64,000 bases of DNA. Source: Bin87 sp965221295. Lineage in GTDB: Bacteria; Chloroflexota; Dehalococcoidia; Lucifugimonadales; UBA3495. Every line of letters begins with the position of its first letter. The first letter of the stretch is position 1. A model generated the notes under the pieces. The model made no database searches, was not told the DNA's origin, and saw only the letters and a list, made by a program, of their open reading frames with translations. This document shows, piece after piece, positions 18,576 through 27,809 of the stretch. The DNA lies in contig OZ244879.1 of NCBI GenBank assembly GCA_965221295.1, positions 2,480,001 to 2,544,000 on the forward strand. The letters are read 5' to 3'. A program made the position numbers and the translations under genes.

Positions 18576-21152
18576 ATGATCCCTCTGAAGCTGAGCGTCA
18601 GGAATTTTCTCTGCTACCGAGACAACGTGCCGCCTCTGGACCTTCAGGGCATTCACGTCGCCTGCTTGTGCGGGCCCAACGGACACGGCAAGTCGGCGTT
18701 GTTGGACGCCATGACCTGGTGCCTGTGGGGGCAGGCTAGAACCGGTGGCAGGAACTACGATTCCCTGATCGCCCATGGGGAAACCGAATGCCGCGTCGAG
18801 CTGGATTTCCTGGCCAGGGGACAGCGTCACCGGGCCATTCGCCGCCGCCGCAACGTGGGCCAGGGCCGCACCGAACTTGACCTGTTCGTGTTGGATGACG
18901 CTGACGAACCGCGCGCGATCACCGGGAACATGGTGAGGGAAACGGAACTCCGAATCCGAAACCTGGTGGGGATGGACTATGCCACCTTCGTGAATTCCGC
19001 CTTTCTGACGCAGGGCCGGTCGGATGAATTCACCCGCAAAACCCCAGCCGACCGCAAGGCTGTACTGTCTTCGATCCTCGGACTGGAGGTGTACGAAACC
19101 CTGCAGGACGCCGCTCGCAACCGACGTTCAGAATGGCAGCAAATTTCCACCCGGGAGGAGGGCGCGTTGGCGCACGCCCGGTCGGCCTTGGAGCAGCTGG
19201 CGGATCCCACCGGCGAGTTGTCTGAGATTGCCGAGCGGTTGGAGCGGCTGTCCACAGAGTTGACAGACTCCGCCACCGAAGCGCGGAGCCGCCAAGATTT
19301 GTTGGAGGATTTGCAGCGCAAGCAAACCCAACTGACCACCCTGGAAGCGAATATCTCCAAATTGCGCCAAAACCTAGACCGGGAGGAGTCCAGTCTGAAC
19401 GACATTCGAGAGCGACTCCGTTCCGCCCACCAACTGGTCGAACGAGCCCACGACATCAACGCCGGGGCGACGCAACTGGCCGAAGCCAGGGCGAACTTGG
19501 ATCGTCTGGAATCGGTACGCCGCCAGCACGGGACGCTACAGGAGCGCCGCAACGGATTGCAGGCGGCAATCAAGCTGGCGCATTCCACCCTGTCCTCGGA
19601 TGTGGCCGAACTGGAGCGACGGATCAGTCAAGATCTGGAACCGGTGGCAAAGCAATCGGAGCAGATTGAACGCGAGTTGGCTGCCTTGGACGATGCCGAC
19701 CGGTCCATAAATGACGAGCAAAGCGCCATCGACAGCCAAACCGAGGAGCTGGGGAACCTGTCCGCCGCCATCGCCGGGAACTCCAGCGAACTGGAACGCT
19801 GCGTCGCTGAGGGCAAGGAGTTGCGGCAGAAGCAACAGGCGTTGTCCGGAGCGCATGGACCGGATGCGCTTTGCCCATTGTGCCGGACCCCACTGTCCGA
19901 AGACGCCTGCGCCAACATCTCGGATTGGTACGCGAGTGAGATTGAAGCCAAATTGGAGCAACACCGGAACCTGAACGGGGAGTTGAAAACCCTGGCCCAA
20001 CGAAAGGAGCGTCTGGCTGCCGAAGCGCAACAGCGGAGCGAATCGTTGGCCCAGCGCCAACGAGAAGTCCAACAGCAACGAGGCCGCTTGGAGCAAACCC
20101 GGCGGCAATGCGACGCAGCTCACGAGAGCTTGGCAGAACTCAAGCCACGACTGGCCGGATTGCAAGCCAAGCTGAAGGCCGAAGAGATTGCGGAATCCCA
20201 ACGCAGCGAGCTGCTGGTAGTGGACGCTGAGTTGGCGCTCCTAGATTACGACGACACCAGCCACAGGGCGGCGTATCAACTGTGCCAATCCCTGCAGGGT
20301 TGGGACGCGGAAAAGATGGCTTTGGACAACGCGTTGGCCCGCCAGCCACTTGATGAATCGGAGTTGCGCCTGGGGGAGGAACGCACCGCCCGTTTGCGGG
20401 AAAACCTAGCCGAGGCGGAGAACAGCTTGCTGGAGGACCGGGCTGCCCTGGCGGAGCTCCCAGAGTTTCAACGCGCGGCGGCCGAGGCCGAAGCCGCCTT
20501 GCGCCGGCTTGCCGAGGAGCGGGACCAATTGCTCGCCCGACAGGGGCGACTGCAAAGCGACCAAGAACGGAGGCAGCGTTACCAAGCGGAAATCGAGGGT
20601 CTGGAAAAGAGCCATGCCGAAGCTCAGGTTGAGCAGGGCGTCTATTCCGAACTCTTCGAGGCCTTCGGTCGCAGCGGAGCGCCAGCGATGCTCATAGACG
20701 CCGCGGTGCCGCGCCTGGAAAGCGAAACCAACCACCTGCTGGGGCGAATGACCGACAATCGCATGGCCGTCAAGTTGGAAACCCAGCGGATCACCCAGGG
20801 CGGGAGCGTCAGTGAGACGTTGGACATTATGATCAGCGACGAGCTGGGAACCCGCAACTATGAGCTGTTCAGCGGTGGGGAAGCGTTCCGCATCAACCTG
20901 GCGCTGCGCATCGCTCTGTCCAAAGTTCTATCGCAGCGCTTGGGGGCGCCGCTGCCGACGTTGTTCATCGATGAGGGTTTCGGCACCCAGGACGCCGCCG
21001 GTCGCGAGCGCATCGTCGATGCCATCGCTTCCATTCAGGACGAATTCGAAAAGATCATAGTCATAACCCACCTTGACGATCTGAAAGACCTGTTCCCCAC
21101 CCGCATTGAGGTGCTGAAGACCGACGCCGGCTCACAATGCTGGTTGAGCTAG
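18576..21152 (+). CDS. sbcC: SbcC-type SMC-like exonuclease ATPase
   Basis: 858 residues. Walker A G-P-N-G-H-G-K-S at 33-40. Long coiled coils run from about 180 to 420 and 450 to 720. They are interrupted by a zinc hook C-P-L-C at 433-436. The ABC signature F-S-G-G-E-A-F (765-771) and Walker B L-F-I-D-E-G-F-G (796-803) follow. The protein is the Rad50-like subunit that opens and trims DNA ends and hairpins together with SbcD nuclease. It is shorter than E. coli SbcC, as in many Gram-positives and Chloroflexota. No sbcD gene is adjacent, which is unusual. Confidence 0.92.
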   Translation: MIPLKLSVRNFLCYRDNVPPLDLQGIHVACLCGPNGHGKSALLDAMTWCLWGQARTGGRNYDSLIAHGETECRVELDFLARGQRHRAIRRRRNVGQGRTELDLFVLDDADEPRAITGNMVRETELRIRNLVGMDYATFVNSAFLTQGRSDEFTRKTPADRKAVLSSILGLEVYETLQDAARNRRSEWQQISTREEGALAHARSALEQLADPTGELSEIAERLERLSTELTDSATEARSRQDLLEDLQRKQTQLTTLEANISKLRQNLDREESSLNDIRERLRSAHQLVERAHDINAGATQLAEARANLDRLESVRRQHGTLQERRNGLQAAIKLAHSTLSSDVAELERRISQDLEPVAKQSEQIERELAALDDADRSINDEQSAIDSQTEELGNLSAAIAGNSSELERCVAEGKELRQKQQALSGAHGPDALCPLCRTPLSEDACANISDWYASEIEAKLEQHRNLNGELKTLAQRKERLAAEAQQRSESLAQRQREVQQQRGRLEQTRRQCDAAHESLAELKPRLAGLQAKLKAEEIAESQRSELLVVDAELALLDYDDTSHRAAYQLCQSLQGWDAEKMALDNALARQPLDESELRLGEERTARLRENLAEAENSLLEDRAALAELPEFQRAAAEAEAALRRLAEERDQLLARQGRLQSDQERRQRYQAEIEGLEKSHAEAQVEQGVYSELFEAFGRSGAPAMLIDAAVPRLESETNHLLGRMTDNRMAVKLETQRITQGGSVSETLDIMISDELGTRNYELFSGGEAFRINLALRIALSKVLSQRLGAPLPTLFIDEGFGTQDAAGRERIVDAIASIQDEFEKIIVITHLDDLKDLFPTRIEVLKTDAGSQCWLS

Positions 21153-21175
21153 GGCGGCCATGAAGGAGAATGCAA

Positions 21176-21595
21176 GTGCTTACTGACGCGCAACGGCGGT
21201 TTTTGTCCCAAAATCACAATGCCGCCCTGACCACATTCCGCCGCAACGGAGCGGCGCAGATGAGCGTCGTTACCTGCGGAATCTACGGCGATGGCGTCGC
21301 GTTCACCACCACCGAGGACCGGGCCAAGTTGCGGAACCTGCGTCGAGATCCGCGCTGTACCATCCTGGTCGGAACCGACGACTGGCGCAACTTCGTGGTC
21401 CTGGAGGGCGCAGCGACGTTGGTGAGCATCGATAACTCCACCGACGGCGAATACCGCGAGACCCTGCGCGACGTGTATCGTACTGCGGCCGGCCAAGAAC
21501 ACTCCAATTGGCCCGAGTACGATCTAGCGATGCGGAACGACCGCCGGTACGCGGTGATCGTTACCCCGAGCCATGTTTACGGGCGCGGGGACTAG
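21176..21595 (+). CDS. Pyridoxamine 5'-phosphate oxidase-fold flavin/F420-binding protein
   Basis: About 139 residues of the split-barrel PPOX family (F420-dependent TIGR03618-like). Typical sequence includes A-A-L-T-T-F-R-R-N-G-A-A-Q-M-S-V-V, T-T-T-E-D-R-A-K-L-R-N-L-R-R-D-P-R-C-T-I-L-V and the C-terminal Y-A-V-I-V-T-P-S-H-V-Y-G. Members reduce small molecules with F420H2 or FMN. The upstream AAGGAG is 2 nt from ATG 21170 but 8 nt from GTG 21176, so GTG is the better start. It lies 23 bp after sbcC on the same strand. Confidence 0.8.
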   Translation: MLTDAQRRFLSQNHNAALTTFRRNGAAQMSVVTCGIYGDGVAFTTTEDRAKLRNLRRDPRCTILVGTDDWRNFVVLEGAATLVSIDNSTDGEYRETLRDVYRTAAGQEHSNWPEYDLAMRNDRRYAVIVTPSHVYGRGD

Positions 21596-21616
21596 GTTGC
21601 CAGCTCCCGGCAGGGT

Positions 21617-23893
21617 TTAGCCAATGCCTTCGGCCTTGCGCAACGCCTCCACGTCGAATGGAATCTCGTCGTAACTCCCGTTCAGGGCGGCGAAGACCCG
21701 TTCACCGGAAAGGGGTAGCTGCTTGATCCTAACTCCCACGGCGTCGTAAACGGCGTTGGCGATGGCGGCGGGGGGCCCGAACCCCGGCGGTTCGGCTACG
21801 GCCCTGGCGCCGAAGGGGCCGTCGTCCGCTGGCTTCCTGATCAACACGTCCTCGATTTCCGGCAGGTCGATGGCCAGGGGTATCAGATAGGATGCGAACG
21901 AAGGGTTGCGCACCGCCCCGGTATCCGGGTCGAACTGCTGGTCCTCGACCAGGGCGCGGCCGATGCCCTGCACCACGCCGCCGTCCAACTGGCCCTCCAC
22001 CGCCATCGGATTGATGGCGACGCCAACATCCTGGGCCTGCACGTATCGCAGCACTTTGACCTGCCCAGTGTCGCGATCAACCTTGACCTCCGCAGCCTGC
22101 GCCGCGAACACCGGGGTGTAAGGCATACTGGAAAGCGAGGCAGCGCCAATGATCGGCCCGCCCCGAGAGGTGATGCTGGCGGCGGCGAGTTGGGCGAAGG
22201 TCAATCCTTGCGGCTCGTTATCCAGAACGTAGATCCGCCCGTCATCGCTACCCAGGGCGTCTGCAGGCACGCCGAGCCGGTCGGCAGCCAGGGCCATCAG
22301 TTTTTGTAGGGTATCCTCGGCGGCGCGCTGCACCGCGGTCCCCTGGCTGTACACGATGCGGCTGCCGCCTGATTGACCCGTGTAGGGCGCCAGGTCGGTG
22401 TCGCGCTTGGCCACGACAACCTGTTCCATGGCAATGCCCAACGCCTCTGCGGCGATGGCGGCCAGCGAAGTGTCGCTGCCTGAGATGTCCACAGAGCCGG
22501 TGAGGAGGCTGACCGTACCGTCGTCGTTGACGCTGATGGCGGCGGTGGACGGCCCGCTTCCGCTGCGCCACTCGCACAGGGCCAGACCCAAACCGTGGCC
22601 ATCTTCCAGTTCGCGCGGCCATCCAATTCGTTCCTTCACCGCTTCCAAAGTCTCGATTAGACCGTTGGATGGAACCACGGCGCCGCTTACCGACACGTCG
22701 CCTTCGCGAAGGGCGTTGTGCAAACGCAGGTCATAGGGGTCCATGCCAATCTCGTGGGCGATGTGATCCATGTGGGATTCGACGGCGAAGGTCATGTCGG
22801 CCACGCCAGAGGCGCGGTAGGAACCGACGTAGATCTTATTGGTGTACACGCCATAAGAACGGAGGCGGAAGTTCGGGATTCGGTACGCGCCGATTCCGTG
22901 TCCAATGCCGGAGTTTGGGCCGGCGCCAAGGTAGGCGCCGACGTCAAAGATCGTGTAGGCCTCCCGCGCGATGATCGTCCCGTCATTCATCACGCCGGAA
23001 CGGACGTAGTTGGTTACCGGCAAGCGCGGCCCGTTCATGGTGAAGACTTCCTCGCGGGTGTTGACCAGCTTGACCGGCCGGCCCGTCCGCATGGCCAGCA
23101 ATGCCGGGAAAGCCTCAAAGGCCAACCGCAGCTTGGCGCCGAATCCCCCGCCCAATTCCATGGGAACCACCCGGATCTGGGAAACGGGCATTTCTAGCGT
23201 TGCGGCCAATCCCGCCCGAATCTGGTACGGCCCCTGGGTTGAGGCGTAAATCACCAGCCGGCCGTTGGGCTCCACGTCGGCGACACAGGCCATGGGTTCC
23301 AGGAAGCCCTGGTTGATTCCCTGAGATCGGTAGACATCCTCGATTACCAGATCCGCGTCCAGGAACGCTTGCTCCACATCGCCCCGGTCGGCGTCTAGCA
23401 GTGTGCTGACGTTGTGTCCCAGAGTGAAGCCGTACCCTTCGTAATGCTCCAGATCCGGGTGCACGGTCGCCGCGCCTTCGGCCATGGCGGCCAGGGGATT
23501 CACCACTGCGGGGAGGTCTTCGTACTCGACCTTGATGAGTTCGATGGCCTCTTGCGCGGTGGCTTCATCGTCCGCGGCGACGGCGGCGATGGGTTCCCCT
23601 ACGAAGTTGACGATCTCCCTGGGCATGATGTAGCGGTCACGCAAAGCGCCCGAGCCGAACCGCACGTCGGGAAAATCGAGACCGGTGATGACGGCCCTGA
23701 CCCCGGGCAGCGCCCTGGCCTCGCTGGTATCCATGGCCACGATCCTGGCGTGGTTGCGGGCGCTGGGCAGCAGTTTGCACGCCAGCATTCCAGGCAGATA
23801 TACATCCGAGGCATAGGTCGCGCGGCCGGTTGCCTTCTCGTAGGCGTCCACGCGGGGATGGTTGCGTTCCAGGACTTTGAACTGGGTGGTCAT
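21617..23893 (-). CDS. Molybdenum hydroxylase large subunit (xanthine dehydrogenase/CoxL family)
   Basis: 758 residues from ATG 23893 (GGAGG upstream). N-terminal A-T-Y-A-S-D-V-Y-L-P-G-M-L and V-G-E-P-I-A-A-V-A-A-D match the a/b hammerhead domain. E-L-G-G-G-F-G-A-K, the substrate-channel Y-R-A-S-G-V-A-D and C-terminal A-E-P-P-G-F-G-P-P-A (catalytic Glu near residue 701) match the molybdopterin-cytosine dinucleotide domains. The form I CO dehydrogenase loop A-Y-x-C-S-F-R is absent, so the enzyme oxidises an unknown aldehyde, purine or N-heterocycle rather than CO. Third gene of a coxM-S-L-ordered operon. Confidence 0.9.
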   Translation of the reverse strand: MTTQFKVLERNHPRVDAYEKATGRATYASDVYLPGMLACKLLPSARNHARIVAMDTSEARALPGVRAVITGLDFPDVRFGSGALRDRYIMPREIVNFVGEPIAAVAADDEATAQEAIELIKVEYEDLPAVVNPLAAMAEGAATVHPDLEHYEGYGFTLGHNVSTLLDADRGDVEQAFLDADLVIEDVYRSQGINQGFLEPMACVADVEPNGRLVIYASTQGPYQIRAGLAATLEMPVSQIRVVPMELGGGFGAKLRLAFEAFPALLAMRTGRPVKLVNTREEVFTMNGPRLPVTNYVRSGVMNDGTIIAREAYTIFDVGAYLGAGPNSGIGHGIGAYRIPNFRLRSYGVYTNKIYVGSYRASGVADMTFAVESHMDHIAHEIGMDPYDLRLHNALREGDVSVSGAVVPSNGLIETLEAVKERIGWPRELEDGHGLGLALCEWRSGSGPSTAAISVNDDGTVSLLTGSVDISGSDTSLAAIAAEALGIAMEQVVVAKRDTDLAPYTGQSGGSRIVYSQGTAVQRAAEDTLQKLMALAADRLGVPADALGSDDGRIYVLDNEPQGLTFAQLAAASITSRGGPIIGAASLSSMPYTPVFAAQAAEVKVDRDTGQVKVLRYVQAQDVGVAINPMAVEGQLDGGVVQGIGRALVEDQQFDPDTGAVRNPSFASYLIPLAIDLPEIEDVLIRKPADDGPFGARAVAEPPGFGPPAAIANAVYDAVGVRIKQLPLSGERVFAALNGSYDEIPFDVEALRKAEGIG

Positions 23894-23942
23894 CGATTGC
23901 CTCCGGTTCGGCGGGAAACTGGGGAAGCGCGCGAGCAGTTGG

Positions 23943-24419
23943 TCAGGCTGATTGGCGCATTTCGGCGGCGGCGGCCATGATCGCCTCAACCACGCGAGCA
24001 TACCCCGTGCAGCGGCACAGATTGCCGCCAATGGCGAAGCGAACGTCCTCCTCGGAGGGATCGGGGTTCTCCCGCAGGAAACCGGTGGCGGACATGATCA
24101 GGCCGGGTATGCAGAAACCGCACTGTAGGCCGCCGTGCTCGACGAACGCTCGCTGCACCGGACTCAGGCCGTCCACGCTGGCCAGGCCTTCTATGGTGGT
24201 GATTTCGGAATCGTGGGCGCTGTGGGCGAGCACGAGGCAGGAGGTAACGGGTTTGCCGTCCATCAACACCGTGCAGGCTCCGCAGTCGCCTTCATCACAG
24301 CCTTTCTTGGAGCCGGTCAGCCTGGCTTCGTCGCGGAGGCAATCCAGCAGCGAGTAATACGGCTCCACCAGCAAGAGGCGGCTTTCGCCGTTGATGTTCA
24401 AGGTCAATGGCTGTTTCAT
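23943..24419 (-). CDS. Molybdenum hydroxylase 2Fe-2S subunit (CoxS family)
   Basis: 158 residues. The plant-type cluster is held by G-C-D-E-G-D-C-G-A-C plus a downstream Cys in V-T-S-C. The second cluster is held by Q-C-G-F-C-I-P-G and N-L-C-R-C-T-G-Y. It transfers electrons from the molybdenum site to FAD. Start at ATG 24419 with a purine-rich GGGGG upstream. Genes for the FAD and Mo subunits lie on either side, 18 and 49 bp away, so an alpha-beta-gamma complex is expected. Confidence 0.95.
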   Translation of the reverse strand: MKQPLTLNINGESRLLLVEPYYSLLDCLRDEARLTGSKKGCDEGDCGACTVLMDGKPVTSCLVLAHSAHDSEITTIEGLASVDGLSPVQRAFVEHGGLQCGFCIPGLIMSATGFLRENPDPSEEDVRFAIGGNLCRCTGYARVVEAIMAAAAEMRQSA

Positions 24420-24437
24420 TATGTCAACCCCCAAGGG

Positions 24438-25355
24438 TTACCAGGCGGATTGCACGGCCAGGCGGCGGATGTCGTTGAAAGCCGCGGGATTGTGGGCCGT
24501 TGCGATGGCGTGGCGCAAGGTGCGCTCCGTCAACGCGCGGGCCATCTCGCGCCGGTATTCGGTTCCGCTGCGCACATCCGCTATGGGACTACAGGCTTGG
24601 GCCGCCAGCCTGGCCGCCTCCGCCAAGTTGGCGGGCGAGGGCGCCTGGGAAACCAGCCGGCCTTCCGCGCCGTTGGCTCGCATCGGGGTTGGCGCCACGG
24701 CTCCCAACGCGATCCGCGCCGAGGCAATGACGCCGTCGTTGTTGAGGCTGACCACGGAGGCTACGCCAACCGCCGAGATGTCCATGGCGCCGCGGGGGCT
24801 GTGCTTGATGTACAACCCTCCGGTATTCGGCGCCGGCGTGGGCAGCCTGATCTCGGTCAATATCTCGCCGGCCTGTAGCGCCGTTCGGCCCGGCCCGACA
24901 AACATTTCGCTCAAGGGCAGCCAACGTTCGCCCGCAGCTCCCAGAATGCGACACTGGGCGTTGTAGGCCAGCAGAGCCGGCAGCGTATCGCCAGCCGGCG
25001 ACGCGTTGCAAATGTTGCCGGCCACCGTGGCAAGATTCCGAACCTGCACCCCGGCGAACGCGGTGGCGCCGGCCGTGAGCGCCGGATACCGGGAGCGCGC
25101 GTCGGGGTGTTGTTCAACCGCCTGAACCGTGGCGAGAGCGCCGATGGCCAGACCGTCGTCGGGATTCCACGATACGTAATCCAGGCCGGGGATGCGCCGG
25201 ATGCAGACTACGGAATCAGGGCGCCAAACTCCGGCGCGCCATCTCACCAGGAAGTCAGTGCCGCCAGCCACCAGTCGGGCGCCATCTCCGCCCTCGGCCA
25301 GCATGTGGAGCGCTTCGTCCAGCGAGTGCGGCTCCAAGTACTCGAAACGAGCCAT
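24438..25355 (-). CDS. Molybdenum hydroxylase FAD-binding subunit (CoxM family)
   Basis: 305 residues starting M-A-R-F-E-Y-L-E-P-H-S-L-D-E-A with GGAGGA 5 nt upstream. FAD-binding motifs are L-V-A-G-G-T-D-F-L (near residue 30) and T-V-A-G-N-I-C-N-A-S-P-A-G-D-T (near 110). The C-terminal CO-dehydrogenase flavoprotein domain follows. First gene of the three-gene operon with a strong upstream promoter at 25431-25460. Confidence 0.93.
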   Translation of the reverse strand: MARFEYLEPHSLDEALHMLAEGGDGARLVAGGTDFLVRWRAGVWRPDSVVCIRRIPGLDYVSWNPDDGLAIGALATVQAVEQHPDARSRYPALTAGATAFAGVQVRNLATVAGNICNASPAGDTLPALLAYNAQCRILGAAGERWLPLSEMFVGPGRTALQAGEILTEIRLPTPAPNTGGLYIKHSPRGAMDISAVGVASVVSLNNDGVIASARIALGAVAPTPMRANGAEGRLVSQAPSPANLAEAARLAAQACSPIADVRSGTEYRREMARALTERTLRHAIATAHNPAAFNDIRRLAVQSAW

Positions 25356-25671
25356 CGATTCCTCCGATTCCGGCGACCCATCCAGCGGAAGTCGTCCATG
25401 GGCAAGCTCCCGCCACGCCGAAGTGTTCGGATTATAGGGACAGCCCGTAAACGCGGTCAACGCCGGCCTGTCGTCACGAACGCCAACTTTGTGCAATGGG
25501 TGGTCTGAAGATTAGCGCTGCACGTTCGACACATCAATCCACCGGCGGTCGGGCGTGGCGCCCGGCGGTCATTCGCCACCGTTGGGATGCAATCGGGCGA
25601 CTCGGTGGCGGGTTGCGAAAAAGAGCAGGCTAACCGCTAACCCGGCACGAATCCAAGCGGTGGAGTGGAGC
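25356..25671. other. Intergenic region holding the molybdenum-hydroxylase promoter
   Basis: Apart from the promoter at 25431-25460, this 316-bp stretch holds no gene-like frame. It separates the cox-like operon from the terminator of the upstream fusion gene. Confidence 0.5.
25431..25460 (-). promoter_or_regulatory. Promoter of the coxMSL-type operon
   Basis: Minus strand TTGACC (25460-25455), 18-bp spacer, perfect TATAAT (25436-25431), about 75 bp before the coxM-type ATG. Confidence 0.72.
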
Positions 25672-25702
25672 AAAAAAGGGAGCGGCTCAGGGAGCCGCTC
25701 CC
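25672..25702 (-). terminator. Intrinsic terminator of the DapA-MfnB-TusA fusion gene
   Basis: Perfect 11-bp stem (25678-25688 with 25692-25702), 3-nt loop. Read on the minus strand it is followed by six T (25677-25672). It starts 22 bp after the fusion gene stop. Confidence 0.92.
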
Positions 25703-25724
25703 ATCAAGGCCTTTGACCTGTTGC

Positions 25725-27809
25725 TTACCGGCCGTTGCCGTAGGGTTGGATGAGGACGCGCAGGGTGCCGTCGTTTTCCTTGCGTTGCGTCAACAGTTTA
25801 TGCCCCGCCTGCTCGGTCCAGTAGATCACATCGTAGATGTTGAGGGCGTCATGCAGGATGGCCTCGATGAAGGAGCCGCGATCATGCTCCATCTGACGGC
25901 TGAGGGCGGCGATGACGCCCGCGCAGTTCTTGCCGCGCCCGTCGATTACGGTCCAGCCGCTGCCATTCTGGTGGCCGTTGCCGTTGTGGCTGACGCCCAC
26001 CGGAGCGTGCACGTCGATCTGGCCGCTCTTGCGCAGGTCCAATTGCTCCTTGAAATAAGCCACCGCCTCCCAGGCGACCGCCCGGTCTCGCTCGCCGCTG
26101 GAACAGACGGCGCCGCGGACTCCGACGATGTCGGGATTGATCCGGGCCAGTTCGTCGAGATTCTCCAGCTTCAGATGCCCGCTGAGGGCAGTGCTCATGC
26201 CAGCCTGCTTGGCCTCCATGACCATTTCGCGCAGCACGGGTTCTGGCATGAAGTCAAACAGGTTGCGACCGTCTTTGGTCAGGGTGTCGATGAGGAAGCC
26301 GTCACACTCGCCGTCTCTGGCCAGTTGGACCATCAGATGCGGGTCCAAACCACCATCGAAGAGCAGGTTGTCAGCGAACAACGAACCGATCAACTTGGTC
26401 TCGGAATCGCCGATGGCGGCGCGAGATTCCCGCAATACCTCGACCGCAGTTTCGTAGTCAGCGACCTGGAACCCCACCTTCACGGACGTGGCGTCGAGCA
26501 GGGTGGCGGCGTGGACGGCCATAGCGACGGTGCCCGGTTGGTTGGGAACGACGCCCAGCGTCACGCTGACGTGCTTGTGCGCCGGAATGCGTTGGCGCAC
26601 CTCGCGCACCAGGTTGGGGTGGCCGGAACCGACCAGCGCCTCCTGAAGGTTCTTGACATCGATTATGTCGGCGCCACCACGGTCGGCTTCCAAGGCTTCC
26701 GGCATGTCCTGGACGCTCACCAGGAGCATCATGCCCGACTCGCTCAGGCCGCTGCGTCCATTTCTGGCGCCGTTGCCGTTGAGCCACGGCGCATGGGGAC
26801 GGCCGCGAATCACCTCGCGCGCCGGCGCGGACGCCCCGGGCTGGCGTGGGATCAGCGGCTCCAGTTCCGTCCAGAGCTGGTTTCGTTCTTCGGCGGTCAG
26901 GTCGGTCAGCGGCGCTCGTACGCTGCCGCCGGCCATGCCCATCATCTCTCCCCACGCCTTGCACATCGACACGGGCAAGCAGCCATTGGTCTTCTTCATG
27001 GTTCCGCCCCACCACTTGTCGGACAGAGCTTTGATGTCCTTGAGGTGGCGGTTGTAGAAATCCATGTCCAAGTCGCCGGCGGTCGCTTTCTCGATGAACT
27101 GGACGTAGTAGTTGTGCAGGGGCGTGTCGAAGCGCCAATCGGAGGTGTTGGCGAACATGACCTGTTGGTGGAATCCCAACTCCTTGGCCTTGTGGAAGAT
27201 CCACTCGTCCGGCGTGCTGATTATGGCATCCCGGCCAACCAGAAGATGGGTCTCTATGGAAATCTGCTGGTTGAAGCTGGCTTCCTTCACGCCGACCACG
27301 TTGGGGATGGAGCAGATGCGCTTCAGTCCCTGTGGGCTCATGGTGATGCCGAACTGCGGAGAGTTGTAGAACATCATGGCCAGGTCGGTGTTGGCGGCAA
27401 CTTGCCCCACGAACTCGACGACCTGATCTTCCGTTTTGGTCACCATGTAGGATGGAGCGATGATCAGCAGATCGAAACCGCGTTCCTGGGCGTGGTGCGC
27501 CAGGGCGACGCTTTCTTTGATGGACGTGTCGGTGATGTGGGCGCCGATCAGCCACCGACCGGCGGCTTCGTCAGCAACCGTATCCATAACCAGGCGGCGT
27601 TCGGCTTCCGTCAGGCTCCAGAATTCGCCCATGTTCCACGTGCAGCCGCCACCGCGAACCCCCAGGCTCTGGACGTGGCGCACGTTGCCGCGGAGACCTT
27701 CCGTATCGACCCGGTTATCGGGGGTGAAGGGCGTCACCAAGGTGGTCCATTGCCCCCTCAGGTTATGCCAGGCCCATTCCTGTGCCTCGTGCTTGCGGTA
27801 ACCGGCCAT
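25725..27809 (-). CDS. Three-domain fusion: DapA-type aldolase, MfnB-type furan-phosphate synthase, TusA-like domain
   Basis: 694 residues in one frame from ATG 27809 (GGAGG 10 nt upstream). Residues 1-325 are a dihydrodipicolinate synthase/N-acetylneuraminate lyase-family TIM barrel with Tyr in F-Y-N-S-P (Y148) and Schiff-base Lys in V-V-G-V-K-E-A (K175). After an Asn/Gly-rich linker, residues 360-590 match MfnB, which joins triose phosphates into 4-(hydroxymethyl)-2-furancarboxaldehyde phosphate for methanofuran. G-A-D-I-I-D-V-K-N (K386), S-V-K-V-G-F (K444) and I-D-T-L-T-K-D-G (D508, K512) have nearly the spacing of the archaeal active-site K27, K85, D151 and K155. After a second linker, residues 617-690 resemble TusA/SirA sulfur carriers: D-G-R-G-K-N-C with C629, lacking the usual Pro after Cys, and A-G-H-K-L-L. 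Own promoter and terminator. The combined function is unknown. Confidence 0.85.
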   Translation of the reverse strand: MAGYRKHEAQEWAWHNLRGQWTTLVTPFTPDNRVDTEGLRGNVRHVQSLGVRGGGCTWNMGEFWSLTEAERRLVMDTVADEAAGRWLIGAHITDTSIKESVALAHHAQERGFDLLIIAPSYMVTKTEDQVVEFVGQVAANTDLAMMFYNSPQFGITMSPQGLKRICSIPNVVGVKEASFNQQISIETHLLVGRDAIISTPDEWIFHKAKELGFHQQVMFANTSDWRFDTPLHNYYVQFIEKATAGDLDMDFYNRHLKDIKALSDKWWGGTMKKTNGCLPVSMCKAWGEMMGMAGGSVRAPLTDLTAEERNQLWTELEPLIPRQPGASAPAREVIRGRPHAPWLNGNGARNGRSGLSESGMMLLVSVQDMPEALEADRGGADIIDVKNLQEALVGSGHPNLVREVRQRIPAHKHVSVTLGVVPNQPGTVAMAVHAATLLDATSVKVGFQVADYETAVEVLRESRAAIGDSETKLIGSLFADNLLFDGGLDPHLMVQLARDGECDGFLIDTLTKDGRNLFDFMPEPVLREMVMEAKQAGMSTALSGHLKLENLDELARINPDIVGVRGAVCSSGERDRAVAWEAVAYFKEQLDLRKSGQIDVHAPVGVSHNGNGHQNGSGWTVIDGRGKNCAGVIAALSRQMEHDRGSFIEAILHDALNIYDVIYWTEQAGHKLLTQRKENDGTLRVLIQPYGNGR

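Noticed and set aside
21617..25355. Aerobic CO dehydrogenase (form I)
   Set aside because: Gene order fits but the A-Y-x-C-S-F-R active-site loop is missing in the large subunit.
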